A stretch of DNA of 46,395 nt, taken from NCBI GenBank assembly GCA_964405335.1, contig CAYONP010000042.1:1-46395 (forward strand). Direction: 5' to 3'. The notes under the pieces were generated by a model, which did no database searches, was not told where the DNA came from, and saw only the letters and a program-made list of their open reading frames with translations. Positions within the stretch are counted from its first letter, which is position 1. Every line of letters begins with the position of its first letter. The translations under genes were made by a program, and so were the position numbers. The DNA is from CAYONP01 sp964405335 (GTDB lineage: Bacteria; Armatimonadota; UBA10988). This document shows positions 1 to 8,330 of this stretch, piece after piece.

Positions 1-2673
1 GGGCCCGGGTCGGCGCACTTTGCCGTCGATGTCGCGACCGGCGAGGTGACGGTCACGCCGCTCGGCGGCTCGCGCGCGGTGTTCGGCGGGTCGGTGGTCG
101 GGTTTGCCACCAGCACGCTGCTCGACGAGCCGGGCGACACCGGCCTGCGCGCGGTCGACGTCCAGTTGACCAACCACTGGAACCTGCCGATTGGCCAGCA
201 GCCCGACGGCACGCCGAACGGCCTGCGGGTGATCCTCGGCGACATCACCAACGTGGGGGCGAACACGCTCGATCTGCGCACCAAGACCACGGTCGAGACG
301 ATCGCCGGCACCGGCTCGGCCGGGGCGAGCGACGGCGCGGCACTGGATGCCACCTTCGTCCTGCCGAACGGGGTCGCGGTCGGCGACGACGGGGCGATTT
401 ACCTGAGCGACATCAGCAACCACAAGATCCGGGTGCTGCGCGGCGGGCTGGTCTCGACGCTGGCCGGCTCGGGCGGCAACGGGCTGCTCGACGGGGCGGG
501 TTCGTTCGCCAAGTTCAACCAGCCGGCGGGGCTGGCCTGGGGGCCCGACGACTGCCTCTACGTGGCCGACCTGACGGCGATTCGGCGGGTCACGCCCGAC
601 GGCCTGGTCAGCACGGTAGCCGGCAGCTCGGTCGCCGGCGGGGCGAATGGGGCGGGCCCGGTGGCCACCTTCGACCGGCCGCAGGGGCTCTGCTTCGGGC
701 CCGATGGCAAGCTCTACGTGACCGAGCTGGCCAACCGCATCCGGCAGATCACGCAGTTCGGCGCCGACCCGACGCAGGCGGCGAGCTACGGCGTGAGCAC
801 GCTGGCCGGCAGCGGCGCGGTGGGCGCGGCCGACGGAAACGGCGCGGGGGCGACGTTCAACCGCCCGGCGGGGATCGCCTGGGGCGGTGATGCACTGTAC
901 GTCGCCGACACCAACAACCACAAGATACGACGCGTAGAGACGACGGGTCAGGTGGTCACCGTGGCGGGGACCGGCGCCGGCGGAACGGTCGACGGGCTGG
1001 GCACGGTGGCGCGGTTCGACGCGCCGCACGGGCTGACCGCGCGCGACGGCACCCTCTACATCGTCGACCGAGCGGGCCGCCGCGTGCGGCAGATGCGGCT
1101 GCTGAGCGGGGCCAGCCGGGCGGCGACGAGCGCCTCGAGCTGGCAGGTGTCGAGCCTGGCCGGCTCGGTGGCGGGCGACCTGGACGGCGCGGGGAACGTG
1201 GCGCGGTTCACCACCCCGCGTCACCTGGCGGCCGACGCGGCGGGCAACCTGGTGGTCGCCGATGAGGGCGCGCGGAAGGTCAAGCTGGTGCGCCCGCAGG
1301 CGGGCTTCTTCCCGCTCGGCGTGCCGACCGGCGACGCGCCGAGCGAGGCAGTACGGGTGTCGAACGCCGATGGCTTCATCCGCCAGACGGCGAACGGGAC
1401 GGACTGCCCCTATTTCTGGTACCAGTCGCCGCTGGCCGCCGGCGAGCAGAGCGCGGCGCGACGCTGGTCGTTCATCATCCCGAAAGACGTGAGTGCGTTC
1501 GAGTTCACCGTCCAGGTCGACGCGCCAACGAGCATCGCGGCCCCGCCGGGGGCCGTCGACGGCAGGCAATCGGGCGGCGTCGGCTCGCCGGATGTGATGG
1601 TCGAGACACTGGCGGGCGAGCTGCACTTCCTCGGCTTCGCCATCGATGATGGCCCGCTGGGCATCGCGCGGCTGGGTGCGGTCAGCGGACTGGACTTCGA
1701 CGACGCCGGGAACTGCTATTTCTGCCAGTTCTGGCCCGATGCGGTCCGGCGGATCGGCACCGACGGCCGGGTCACTCGCATCGCCGGCGGCCGGCCGCCC
1801 GGCTCGACCAACGGCAACGGCAACGTCGCGACGTTCAACACCGCGCTGGGCATCGCGGTGACGCGCGACGGCCGGGAGATCTTCGTCGCCGACTTCAATA
1901 ACCACCTGGTGCGCCGGATCGGGCTGACCGGCGCCGATCCGACCGACCCGACGCACTGGACGGTCAGCACGGTGGCTGGTGCGGCGAGCGTGGCGGGGCG
2001 CGCCGACGGCTCGGGCGACGTGGCCAGGTTCAACAACCCAATCGACGTCGAAGTCGATGCCGGCGGCAACCTGTGGGTGGTCGAGTCGAGCGGCAAGCGT
2101 GTGCGTCGGCTGACCCGCATCGGCGACCCGGCGCTGCCCACCGGCTGGCAGGTGCAGACGGCGGCGGGTGACCAGTTCAACGACACCCCGGTGGCGGGCT
2201 CGACCGATGGGTCTGGCACCACAGCCAGGTTCGGCGCGCTCCAGGCGATAGCTGCCGCGCCGGACGGCTCGGCCTACGTGGCCGACCCCGACAACCAACG
2301 GATCCGCCGCGTGGTGCGTTCGTCCGGCGGGCTGGGCCACACGGTCAGCACACTGGCCGGCTCGACGGCCGGTTACCTCGATGGACTCGGCGCCGCCGTG
2401 CAGTTCAGCTCCCCCTTTGCTCTAGACGTCGACGCTGCCGGTTGGGTCTATCTGATCGACCGGAACAACAACCGCGTCCGGCGCGTGAGCCCCGGTGGTG
2501 AGGTGACCACGGTCGCCGGCACCGGCGCCGGTGGGCGCAACGACGGCACCGGCGACGTCGCTCAGTTCAGTTCACTGACCGATCTGGCCGTCGACCCAGC
2601 CGGCGACATCTATGTGATCAACGACAATACCCACGTCCTGCGGGTGATTCGCCGGGTGGTCACGGGCCGCTGA
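1..2673 (+). CDS. NHL-repeat double beta-propeller protein, 5' end outside the window
   Basis: The frame is open from base 1, and the first possible internal start is a GTG at 46 with no clear ribosome site, so the true start probably lies upstream. Twelve NHL-type repeats of about 50-60 residues can be counted, each with a V(S/T)TxAGxxxxxxxDG core, a P-x-G-(I/L) turn, a Y/V-x-D segment and an H/R-x-(I/V)-R-x-(I/V) end. Six lie at about 289-1290 and six at about 1606-2660, separated by a roughly 105-residue insert that lacks repeats, so two six-bladed propellers are likely. The N-terminal stretch before the repeats looks like a beta-sandwich. The protein is probably extracytoplasmic and used for binding; no catalytic residues are recognisable. 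NHL family assignment is solid, function unknown. Confidence 0.85.
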   Translation, partial: GPGSAHFAVDVATGEVTVTPLGGSRAVFGGSVVGFATSTLLDEPGDTGLRAVDVQLTNHWNLPIGQQPDGTPNGLRVILGDITNVGANTLDLRTKTTVETIAGTGSAGASDGAALDATFVLPNGVAVGDDGAIYLSDISNHKIRVLRGGLVSTLAGSGGNGLLDGAGSFAKFNQPAGLAWGPDDCLYVADLTAIRRVTPDGLVSTVAGSSVAGGANGAGPVATFDRPQGLCFGPDGKLYVTELANRIRQITQFGADPTQAASYGVSTLAGSGAVGAADGNGAGATFNRPAGIAWGGDALYVADTNNHKIRRVETTGQVVTVAGTGAGGTVDGLGTVARFDAPHGLTARDGTLYIVDRAGRRVRQMRLLSGASRAATSASSWQVSSLAGSVAGDLDGAGNVARFTTPRHLAADAAGNLVVADEGARKVKLVRPQAGFFPLGVPTGDAPSEAVRVSNADGFIRQTANGTDCPYFWYQSPLAAGEQSAARRWSFIIPKDVSAFEFTVQVDAPTSIAAPPGAVDGRQSGGVGSPDVMVETLAGELHFLGFAIDDGPLGIARLGAVSGLDFDDAGNCYFCQFWPDAVRRIGTDGRVTRIAGGRPPGSTNGNGNVATFNTALGIAVTRDGREIFVADFNNHLVRRIGLTGADPTDPTHWTVSTVAGAASVAGRADGSGDVARFNNPIDVEVDAGGNLWVVESSGKRVRRLTRIGDPALPTGWQVQTAAGDQFNDTPVAGSTDGSGTTARFGALQAIAAAPDGSAYVADPDNQRIRRVVRSSGGLGHTVSTLAGSTAGYLDGLGAAVQFSSPFALDVDAAGWVYLIDRNNNRVRRVSPGGEVTTVAGTGAGGRNDGTGDVAQFSSLTDLAVDPAGDIYVINDNTHVLRVIRRVVTGR

Positions 2674-2721
2674 GGGCAGGACCCGCGGGCGGCGCCGCGA
2701 ACGGGTCGCGCGGAGAGCGCG

Positions 2722-4551
2722 ATGCGCTGGCTCTGCCTGGTGATCGGCCTGGCCGTGTCGGCCACGGGCGGCCGCGGGGGGCCGCCCCTCCCGGTGCGGG
2801 GTGACCTCGGCCGCGGCGAGAAGCTCCGCATCCTGGTCGACAAGGTGATGCAGCCGGTCGACGACTGGGTCACCGCGCCGTGGATGATTGCCGAGGCGGC
2901 GACCGCCGGGTTCAACGTCTATTCGCCGCGGATCGGCTTCGACGATCTCGACGCCGTGCGGCGAGTGACCGACTGGTGCGCGGCCGAGGGCGTCTATCAC
3001 CTGGTCTGGATGCGCGGCACCCTGGTCGCGCCGGCCGAGGCCGAGGGCGAGCGGCTGGTCTGGGCCAACGGCGTCGAGCAGGAGCTCTACAGCCCGTGCG
3101 CCGACGCGTTCTGGGCCTGGACCGAGCGGTACATCCTCGAGTATGCCCGCCTCGCGGCCGAGCAGCCGGCGCTGCTGGGGGTCTTTCTCGACTACGAGAA
3201 CTACTCGCCCAACGCTCAGGGCAACGGCTACGAGCTGAGCTACGATGCGGCGGCGCTGAACCGCTTCGCCGCCGACCGGGCGCTGACCATTCCCGCGCTG
3301 CCGCCCGACCTGCGCCACGCCTGGCTGGTCGAGCAGGGCCTGCACGAGGCCTTCGAGCAGTGGCAGGTCGCGCTTTGGCGCGAGCGCTGTCGTGACCTGC
3401 GGGCGAAGGTCGATGCGATCTGCCCCGAGTTCTGGTTCGTGATCTACCCGGCGCCGGGCACGAAGTTCATGCGCGAGGCCTGCTGGCCCGAGTGGGGCAC
3501 GCCGCGCGCGCCGCTGGTGCTGGCCGATGCCAACTCGTATGGCCGGGCGGCCAAGTTTCTGCCCGAGCCCGAGGCGCTGGCGATCAACCGGCAGCGGATG
3601 ATCGAAGGCGAGGCGCTGGCCGAGGCAGCCGGGCTGCACTACCTCTATGCCGGGGGCATCGACCCGGTGGTGCGCGGCGCCGACCCGGAGTTCTGCGGCA
3701 AGAACGCGGTCATGCTGGCCGAGCAGACCGACGGCTACTGGATTTTTTACGAAGGTCCGACCTACGACGGCACGCACCGCGACTACTTCCACTGGTTCAG
3801 TTGGGCCAACGCGGCGATTGCCACCGGCTGGTGGGACGCGCAACGCGCCCCGCGCGAGACGCCCGACGGCTGGGAGCTGGAGCTGCGGCGGGCCGACCTG
3901 AGCACCCTGCGACTGGTGCCGCCGGCGGCCGGCGGACCGGCCGAGCTGCCCGAGCTGCGGCTGCGTGGCGAGAACCTGATCTTGCTGGCCTGCCGCGCGG
4001 GCGAGCCGGTCGAGCTGACGCTGCGCCACCATCCCTTCGCGGCCTACCGCAGCTTCCTCGGCTGGGAGGTGCGCGACCCGAGCAGCACCCGAATTGCGGC
4101 CGGCCGGATCGACTTCGACCAGACCGGTGGGGTGGCGTTCGAGCCGCAGCAGGACGGCATCTACCTGCTGCTCGCCTCGGCCGGGCAGTGTCCCTACTCG
4201 GTGACCGCGAGCAACGTGCCGGTGGGCCTCTGGTGCGGCGATGGGCTGGGGCTGATCGGCCCCGCGCCGGCGCTCTACGGCTGGGCCGGCGAGGGTGGCT
4301 ACGAGGTCGAGGCGGTCGGCTCGGGCGCCGAGACGGTCAAGCTCACGCTGACCGGCGCCGAGGGCGAGCAGAGCGCCGAGACGACCCCCGAGCAGGCCGC
4401 CGTGCGACTGACCGGCGGCGCGGGCGAGTTCACACTCTCCTGTGCGCGCGCGGAGAGCGGGGTGCTCGAAGACTACCGGCTGAAGCTGAGCGGCGCGGCG
4501 GCGCCGGTGTTGAGCCTGCTGGCCGAGCACCGCTTCCGGCTGGCGCCATGA
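2722..4551 (+). CDS. Secreted TIM-barrel-like protein, putative glycosidase-related
   Basis: This 609-residue protein begins with a signal peptide (MRWLCLVIGLAVSATGG). The first 370 residues read like an alpha/beta barrel: strand-like segments such as LRILVDKV, GFNVYSPR, VYHLVWMR and LGVFLDYENY, the last with clustered acidic and aromatic residues as in glycosidase active sites. From about residue 400 the sequence becomes beta-rich with long hydrophobic strands, suggesting one or two C-terminal beta-sandwich domains. No known family motif was recognised, so the exact reaction is unknown. GGAGAG lies just upstream of the ATG. The stop overlaps the next start as ATGA (4548-4551), so the pair is probably co-translated. 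Secretion is well supported; glycosidase activity is inference. Confidence 0.75.
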   Translation: MRWLCLVIGLAVSATGGRGGPPLPVRGDLGRGEKLRILVDKVMQPVDDWVTAPWMIAEAATAGFNVYSPRIGFDDLDAVRRVTDWCAAEGVYHLVWMRGTLVAPAEAEGERLVWANGVEQELYSPCADAFWAWTERYILEYARLAAEQPALLGVFLDYENYSPNAQGNGYELSYDAAALNRFAADRALTIPALPPDLRHAWLVEQGLHEAFEQWQVALWRERCRDLRAKVDAICPEFWFVIYPAPGTKFMREACWPEWGTPRAPLVLADANSYGRAAKFLPEPEALAINRQRMIEGEALAEAAGLHYLYAGGIDPVVRGADPEFCGKNAVMLAEQTDGYWIFYEGPTYDGTHRDYFHWFSWANAAIATGWWDAQRAPRETPDGWELELRRADLSTLRLVPPAAGGPAELPELRLRGENLILLACRAGEPVELTLRHHPFAAYRSFLGWEVRDPSSTRIAAGRIDFDQTGGVAFEPQQDGIYLLLASAGQCPYSVTASNVPVGLWCGDGLGLIGPAPALYGWAGEGGYEVEAVGSGAETVKLTLTGAEGEQSAETTPEQAAVRLTGGAGEFTLSCARAESGVLEDYRLKLSGAAAPVLSLLAEHRFRLAP

Positions 4552-6425
4552 TTCTGTTCTGGCTGATTGCGAGCGGTCTGCCGCCGGCCGAGGTCTGGCC
4601 CGGCGCGACCTGGGAGAGCCGCGACCCGGCCGAGGTCGGTCTCGATGCCGCGGCGCTCGATCGATTCGCCGCCCTGGTCGGCGGGCGCGGTTGCGTCGTC
4701 CGCGGCGGCTATCTGGCCTACACCTGGGGCGACGCCGCCGCGCGCGGCGACGTCGCCAGCGCGGCCAAGCCGGTCTATGCGCACCTGCTTTTCGCCGCGC
4801 TCGAGGCGGGCCGCATCGCCTCGCTCGACGAGCCGGTCATTGCCCACGAGCCGCGCTTGGCCGGCGTCGACCGCGACATCACCTGGCGGCATCTCGCCAC
4901 GCAGACCTCCTGTTACGGCCTGACCGAAGCGCCCGGCACGGCCTACTGCTACAACGACTGGCAGATGGCGCTGTTCTGGGACCTGCTGTTCACCAAGGTC
5001 TACGGCGCGCCGGTCGAGTCGGTCGACGAGCAGGTGCTCCGGCCGCTGCTGGCCGATCGCATCGGCTGCGAGGACTCGCCGACGATGCTCGCCTTCGGCG
5101 CGGGCGACCGGCCCGGCCGGCTGGGCATCTCACCGCGGGACTTCGCCCGCTTCGGGCTGCTCTACCTGCGCGGCGGGCGATGGCGCGGCGAGCAGCTCAT
5201 CGCCCCGGAGGCCGCGCGCCGGGCGGTGACCGAGCCGCTGCCGCCGAGCTTCCCCCGCGCCGGCACCGAACCGGCGCCGATGCTGCCCGACCAGCGCACG
5301 ATGGGCTCGCGCAACGTGCCCGACAACCAGACCGACCATATGGGCAGCTACTCGTGGCTGTGGTGGACCAACGGGGTCGACCGCGACGGGCTCCGCCACT
5401 GGCCGAGCGCGCCGAAGGACAGCTACGGCTGCTTCGGCCACGGCGGCCGGCGGGCGATGGGGGTCATCCCCAGCCTCGACCTGATCGTCAGTTGGAACGA
5501 CACCCGCATCGAGGGCCGCGAGGCCGAGCAGGCGGCGCTCGCCGCGCTGGTCGCCGCGGCGCTGCCGGCCCCGCCGGCAGGGACGGTGATGGTCGATCCC
5601 GAGCGGCCCAGCCGCCTGATCCGCTGGCCCGACCGGCCGCTCTACCTGTGCGGGCCGGGCGACCCGGAGGACTTCTTCTACCGCGCCGGCGACCAGGAGC
5701 GGATCATCGATGCCGTCGCCGCGGCCGGGGCCAACACGCTCTACCTCCAGGTCATCCGCTCGCACGGCGGCGACGGCGACGCGACGCACAACCCGTTTGC
5801 CGGCCACGACCCGGCCCGCGGGCTGGACCCGGCGGTGCTGGCCCGCTGGGACGGCTGGCTGGAGCGCATGAACGCCGGCGGCATCGTGCCGATGCTCTTC
5901 CTCTACGACGACTCGTCGCGGGTCTGGAACACCGGCGACGAGGTCGGCCCGGCCGAGGCGGCGTTCGTCACCGCCATCGTCGAGCGACTCCGGCGGCACG
6001 AGCTGGTCTGGTGCATCGCCGAGGAGTATCAGGAGGCGCTCAGCCCGACGCGGGTCTCGGCGCTGGCGGCGCTGATCCGCCGGCTCGACCCGTGGCATCC
6101 GGTCGCGGTGCACAAGCTGCACGGCACCGACTTCGCCGAGTTCGCCAACGCCGCGAGCGTCGACCTGTTCGCGATGCAGTACAACGAGGCCGATCCGGAA
6201 CGGCTCCGCACCGCGGTCGAGACGGCGGTGCGCGACGCCGAGGGCCGCTACCCCGTGGTCCTGAGCGAGTGCGCCGACATGGGCACCGGCGCCGAGCTGG
6301 AGGCCAAGCTGCGACTGACCGCCGAGGCGGGCGCCGGCGTGATGGTGCTGGGCATGGACGGCATGACCACGCCGCCGGACGATCTGGCCGCCTGCGGCCG
6401 CCTGCGGCGGGAGATGGAGCGGTAG
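4548..6425 (+). CDS. Beta-lactamase-family serine hydrolase fused to a TIM-barrel domain
   Basis: The first 320 residues carry the class C beta-lactamase/DD-peptidase signatures: S71-x-x-K74 (SAAK), Y135-N136 in a YNDWQ context, and H298-G-G (GHGGRRAMG). Such domains act on D-Ala peptides or esters. After a short linker (about 335-350) a second domain starts with LYLCGPGDPEDF and continues with barrel-like strands (GANTLYLQVIRS, GIVPMLFLYDD, LVWCIAEEYQE, VDLFAMQYN, YPVVLSECADMG), resembling putative collagen-binding or cellulase-like barrels. The ATG at 4548 is chosen because it overlaps the upstream stop (ATGA); longer in-frame ORFs upstream have shadow composition. A hydrophobic N-terminus (MILFWLIASG) suggests export. 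The two-domain fusion is unusual; the barrel substrate is unknown. Confidence 0.8.
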   Translation: MILFWLIASGLPPAEVWPGATWESRDPAEVGLDAAALDRFAALVGGRGCVVRGGYLAYTWGDAAARGDVASAAKPVYAHLLFAALEAGRIASLDEPVIAHEPRLAGVDRDITWRHLATQTSCYGLTEAPGTAYCYNDWQMALFWDLLFTKVYGAPVESVDEQVLRPLLADRIGCEDSPTMLAFGAGDRPGRLGISPRDFARFGLLYLRGGRWRGEQLIAPEAARRAVTEPLPPSFPRAGTEPAPMLPDQRTMGSRNVPDNQTDHMGSYSWLWWTNGVDRDGLRHWPSAPKDSYGCFGHGGRRAMGVIPSLDLIVSWNDTRIEGREAEQAALAALVAAALPAPPAGTVMVDPERPSRLIRWPDRPLYLCGPGDPEDFFYRAGDQERIIDAVAAAGANTLYLQVIRSHGGDGDATHNPFAGHDPARGLDPAVLARWDGWLERMNAGGIVPMLFLYDDSSRVWNTGDEVGPAEAAFVTAIVERLRRHELVWCIAEEYQEALSPTRVSALAALIRRLDPWHPVAVHKLHGTDFAEFANAASVDLFAMQYNEADPERLRTAVETAVRDAEGRYPVVLSECADMGTGAELEAKLRLTAEAGAGVMVLGMDGMTTPPDDLAACGRLRREMER

Positions 6426-6438
6426 AGCCCGCCTCGAG

Positions 6439-7446
6439 CTATGCCGCCCCGAAGACCTCGCGGATCGCCTCCAGCTTCATGTACTCATCGCCCGCCGTCG
6501 GCGCGACGATGCCGCCCTCACCGAACTCGTTCCAGGCGTAGACCAGGAACGCCGGCAGGCCGCCGGGGAAGCCGAGCTTGTCGCTCCCTTCGACCGCCGC
6601 CTTGACCGTCCGCAGCGCGGCGGTCCACTGCTCGCGGTCGGGCAGGTCGAACGAGGCGCGCCGGTCGCGCCAGGGCCGCGGGTCCCAGCCGGCCGGCAGG
6701 TAAGGGACATAGGGCAGGGGCGAGTGCTCGGCGTAGAGCCGCCAGGCGCCCTGGGCCTGCGCGAGCAGCTCCTCGTACGGATAGGGCTCGGCGCGTTGGG
6801 GCAGGTCGGGCACGTCCATGTAGGTGGCCAGCCAGTCGAAGGCGCCGAGCAGCTCGGCCGGCGGCAGGCCGCCCGCGCCGGTGCCGATGGCGACCAGCGG
6901 ATCGCCCGCCTCGGCCTCCCAGCAGCAGCGGCGGAGGATATCGACCCGCCGCTGCATCTCGGCCGGGTCCTGGCCGCAGTCCATCCAGAACTGGTGGAAA
7001 CCGTGGATCTTGATCGCCGGCCGGCCGTCGAGGCGCAGGTAGCTGGGGTGCGTCAAGGCCGCCGCCCACTCGCGGCAGCAGGTCTCCCACTCCTCGACGG
7101 TGGCGATGCCGAACGGCGGGTGATTGACCGCCTCGAGCGTGAAGCGCAGCCGGTGCGCCTGCGGCGAGGCCATGAAGGTGGCCAGGCCGTCGTTGAGGTG
7201 GACCGCGCCGGGCTCGACCGTCTCGCGGCCCTTCACGGGGTACCAGAGGATCTGGAAGAAGTCGACCGCGTGCTCGGCGGCGGCGACGATCTCGCGATCC
7301 ATCGTATCTTGCTCGTTGTACTCCCCCAGCAGCGGCACGCGGCCGGGCCAGTCGGGCCGCCAGTCCACCCCGCGGCTGTGCCACTTGTTCGGCACGCTGC
7401 GCCACCAACCGGCGAAATAGTGGATCCCAACCAGTACGTCTGCCAT
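6439..7446 (-). CDS. GH99-like/WbsX-like TIM-barrel protein
   Basis: The 335-residue product starts MADVLVGIHYFAGWW and contains the pattern of the glycoside hydrolase 99-like (WbsX) family: an opening GIHYFAG strand, DFFQILWYP, a mid-protein RPAIKIHGF strand and the diagnostic late AWNEFGEGGIVAPT segment, whose NE-x-GEG part is the most conserved in the family. No signal peptide is apparent with this start. The ORF could begin 31 codons earlier, but that extension is Arg/Gly-rich shadow sequence crossing the neighbouring arsC region, so ATG 7446 is preferred. The family includes bacterial enzymes tied to surface glycans or endo-glycosidases; the substrate here cannot be read. It diverges from arsC. 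Confidence 0.8.
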   Translation of the reverse strand: MADVLVGIHYFAGWWRSVPNKWHSRGVDWRPDWPGRVPLLGEYNEQDTMDREIVAAAEHAVDFFQILWYPVKGRETVEPGAVHLNDGLATFMASPQAHRLRFTLEAVNHPPFGIATVEEWETCCREWAAALTHPSYLRLDGRPAIKIHGFHQFWMDCGQDPAEMQRRVDILRRCCWEAEAGDPLVAIGTGAGGLPPAELLGAFDWLATYMDVPDLPQRAEPYPYEELLAQAQGAWRLYAEHSPLPYVPYLPAGWDPRPWRDRRASFDLPDREQWTAALRTVKAAVEGSDKLGFPGGLPAFLVYAWNEFGEGGIVAPTAGDEYMKLEAIREVFGAA

Positions 7447-7537
7447 GCTGCACCCCGACCCAGCCCGGTTCGCGCGGGCCGGGCGAATCCTGCAGGAGCC
7501 GGCCCGCCGGCCGCGGAACTGGCCGCCGGAGCCCGCC

Positions 7538-7888
7538 ATGCGCCCGACGCCGGTCCTCTACCACAACCCGCGCTGCAGCAAGAGCCGCGAAGCGCGACAA
7601 CTGCTCGAAGACCAGGGCGTCCAGTTCGAGCTGGTGCGCTACCTAGAGGAGCCGCCGACGCGCGACGAACTCGACGCGCTGGTCGGCCTGCTCGGCGGCA
7701 CGCCGGCCGACCTGCTGCGCACCAACGAGCCACTGGCCAAGGAGCTGGGCCTGACCGCCGAGAGCGACCCCGACGCGATCCTCGACGCGCTGGCCGAGCA
7801 CCCGATCCTGATCCAGCGACCGGTGCTGGTGGTCGGCGGCAAAGCCGTTGTCGCCCGGCCGGCGGAGCGGGTGTTGGAGCTGATCTGA
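7538..7888 (+). CDS. arsC: ArsC-family reductase (glutaredoxin-dependent arsenate reductase type)
   Basis: The 116-residue protein has the thioredoxin-fold ArsC signature: active-site C13 in YHNPRCSKSREAR and the three family arginines at 61 (LLRTNEP), 94 (LIQRPVLVVG) and 107 (VVARPAERV), matching R60, R94 and R107 of the plasmid R773 enzyme. It should reduce arsenate to arsenite with glutathione or glutaredoxin, although YfgD-like members have unproven substrates. The ATG at 7538 begins directly at the conserved strand; the ORF extends 31 codons upstream without conserved sequence. No ars operon partner (ArsB, or an ArsR next to it) is present. Confidence 0.88.
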   Translation: MRPTPVLYHNPRCSKSREARQLLEDQGVQFELVRYLEEPPTRDELDALVGLLGGTPADLLRTNEPLAKELGLTAESDPDAILDALAEHPILIQRPVLVVGGKAVVARPAERVLELI

Positions 7889-7933
7889 AAGCCGGGCCGC
7901 GAGCAGGCGGTTCCGGCGTGCGGAACAGGTGGC

Positions 7934-8026
7934 GTAGGGGCGGGTCTCAGACCCGCACGAGTGCCGACGAGCCCGCTCCCAGAGCGGATCCAGTCGCCGG
8001 CGGGCAGGTCTGAGACCTGCCCCTAC
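7934..8026. repeat. 93-bp palindrome-ended intergenic element, copy 1
   Basis: The element begins GTAGGGGCGGGTC and ends with GACCTGCCCCTAC. Each end is itself a near-perfect hairpin (GCGGGTCT-C-AGACCCGC on the left, GGCAGGTC-T-GAGACCTGCC on the right), so the element is a palindrome with palindromic ends around a core containing CGGATCC. A second copy of identical length lies inverted at 33183-33275 with about eight differences. There is no coding content. It is likely a non-autonomous mobile or REP-like element. Confidence 0.8.
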
Positions 8027-8085
8027 CAGAAGGCTCAGCACAGCCGGTGCCCTGGCATTCCGCCGCTGGACCGGACAGCTTCGCG

Positions 8086-8185
8086 CTACGTCCGCTTCAA
8101 CCGGCTCGGGAACCCTCGTCTCGTAACCCAACCCCCCTGCGCGACCTGGAGGACGCCCCGACCCTGTCGAGGGCGTCCTCTTTTT
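8086..8185 (+). ncRNA. Candidate small RNA unit 1 (C-rich box plus terminator)
   Basis: The unit holds a conserved region ending in TAACCCAACCCCCC followed by TGCGCGAC (8124-8145), then a strong intrinsic terminator. The same architecture recurs 142 nt downstream. Upstream of the box both copies can be loosely aligned (GCTACGTCCG-CTTCAACCGG here, TAGCGTTCATTTTCGGTTCAAG there). The C6 run is complementary to G-rich ribosome sites, as in C-rich bacterial sRNAs. The 5' end is uncertain and transcription is inferred. An alternative reading is two decayed copies of a terminator-bearing repeat. Confidence 0.35.
8149..8185 (+). terminator. Rho-independent terminator
   Basis: A perfect 10-bp stem, GAGGACGCCC (8149-8158) with GGGCGTCCTC (8171-8180), is extended by an inner CGAC/GTCG stem and followed by TTTTT (8181-8185). 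The orientation serves plus-strand transcripts from the candidate RNA unit or from arsC readthrough. Confidence 0.75.
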
Positions 8186-8225
8186 GATCGAGCCGGGAAT
8201 CACGCCAAGAATCTACGTCTCATCT

Positions 8226-8330
8226 AGCGTTCATTTTCGGTTCAAGCGATGTTCCATGATAGGGATAACCCAACCCCCCTGCGCGACTCGACGGCGCCGA
8301 CGGAGCAATCCAGCGGCGCCGTCGTCTTTA
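8226..8330 (+). ncRNA. Candidate small RNA unit 2 (C-rich box plus terminator)
   Basis: This is the second copy of the C-rich unit: the 22-nt segment at 8266-8287 is identical to 8124-8145, and a different-sequence terminator of the same stem length follows. The upstream 40 nt are A/T-richer than the genome. The unit's 3' end overlaps the stop codon of the minus-strand M14 gene. Low confidence as a transcript, high confidence as a repeated structure. Confidence 0.35.
8289..8329 (+). terminator. Intrinsic terminator overlapping the M14 gene end
   Basis: A perfect 10-bp stem, CGACGGCGCC (8289-8298) with GGCGCCGTCG (8315-8324), is followed by TCTTT (8325-8329). There is no T-run on the minus-strand side, so it acts mainly on plus-strand transcripts. 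Confidence 0.6.

Larger units (their letters stand above)
8027..8330 (+). other. Intergenic stretch between the 93-bp element and the M14 gene: no protein gene
   Basis: No credible protein-coding gene lies here. The stretch holds two tandem related units, each with an identical 22-nt C-rich segment (8124-8145 and 8266-8287) and a hairpin terminator; see the ncRNA and terminator entries. No tRNA-like cloverleaf was found on either strand. Confidence 0.6.

Noticed and set aside
7934..8026. Insertion sequence
   Set aside because: No transposase frame, and the length is only 93 bp. It can at most be a non-autonomous element.
8030..8330. Possible tRNA or 4.5S RNA gene
   Set aside because: No T-loop TTCRA consensus, acceptor stem or SRP loop could be found on either strand. 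The C-rich box plus terminator remains unassigned.
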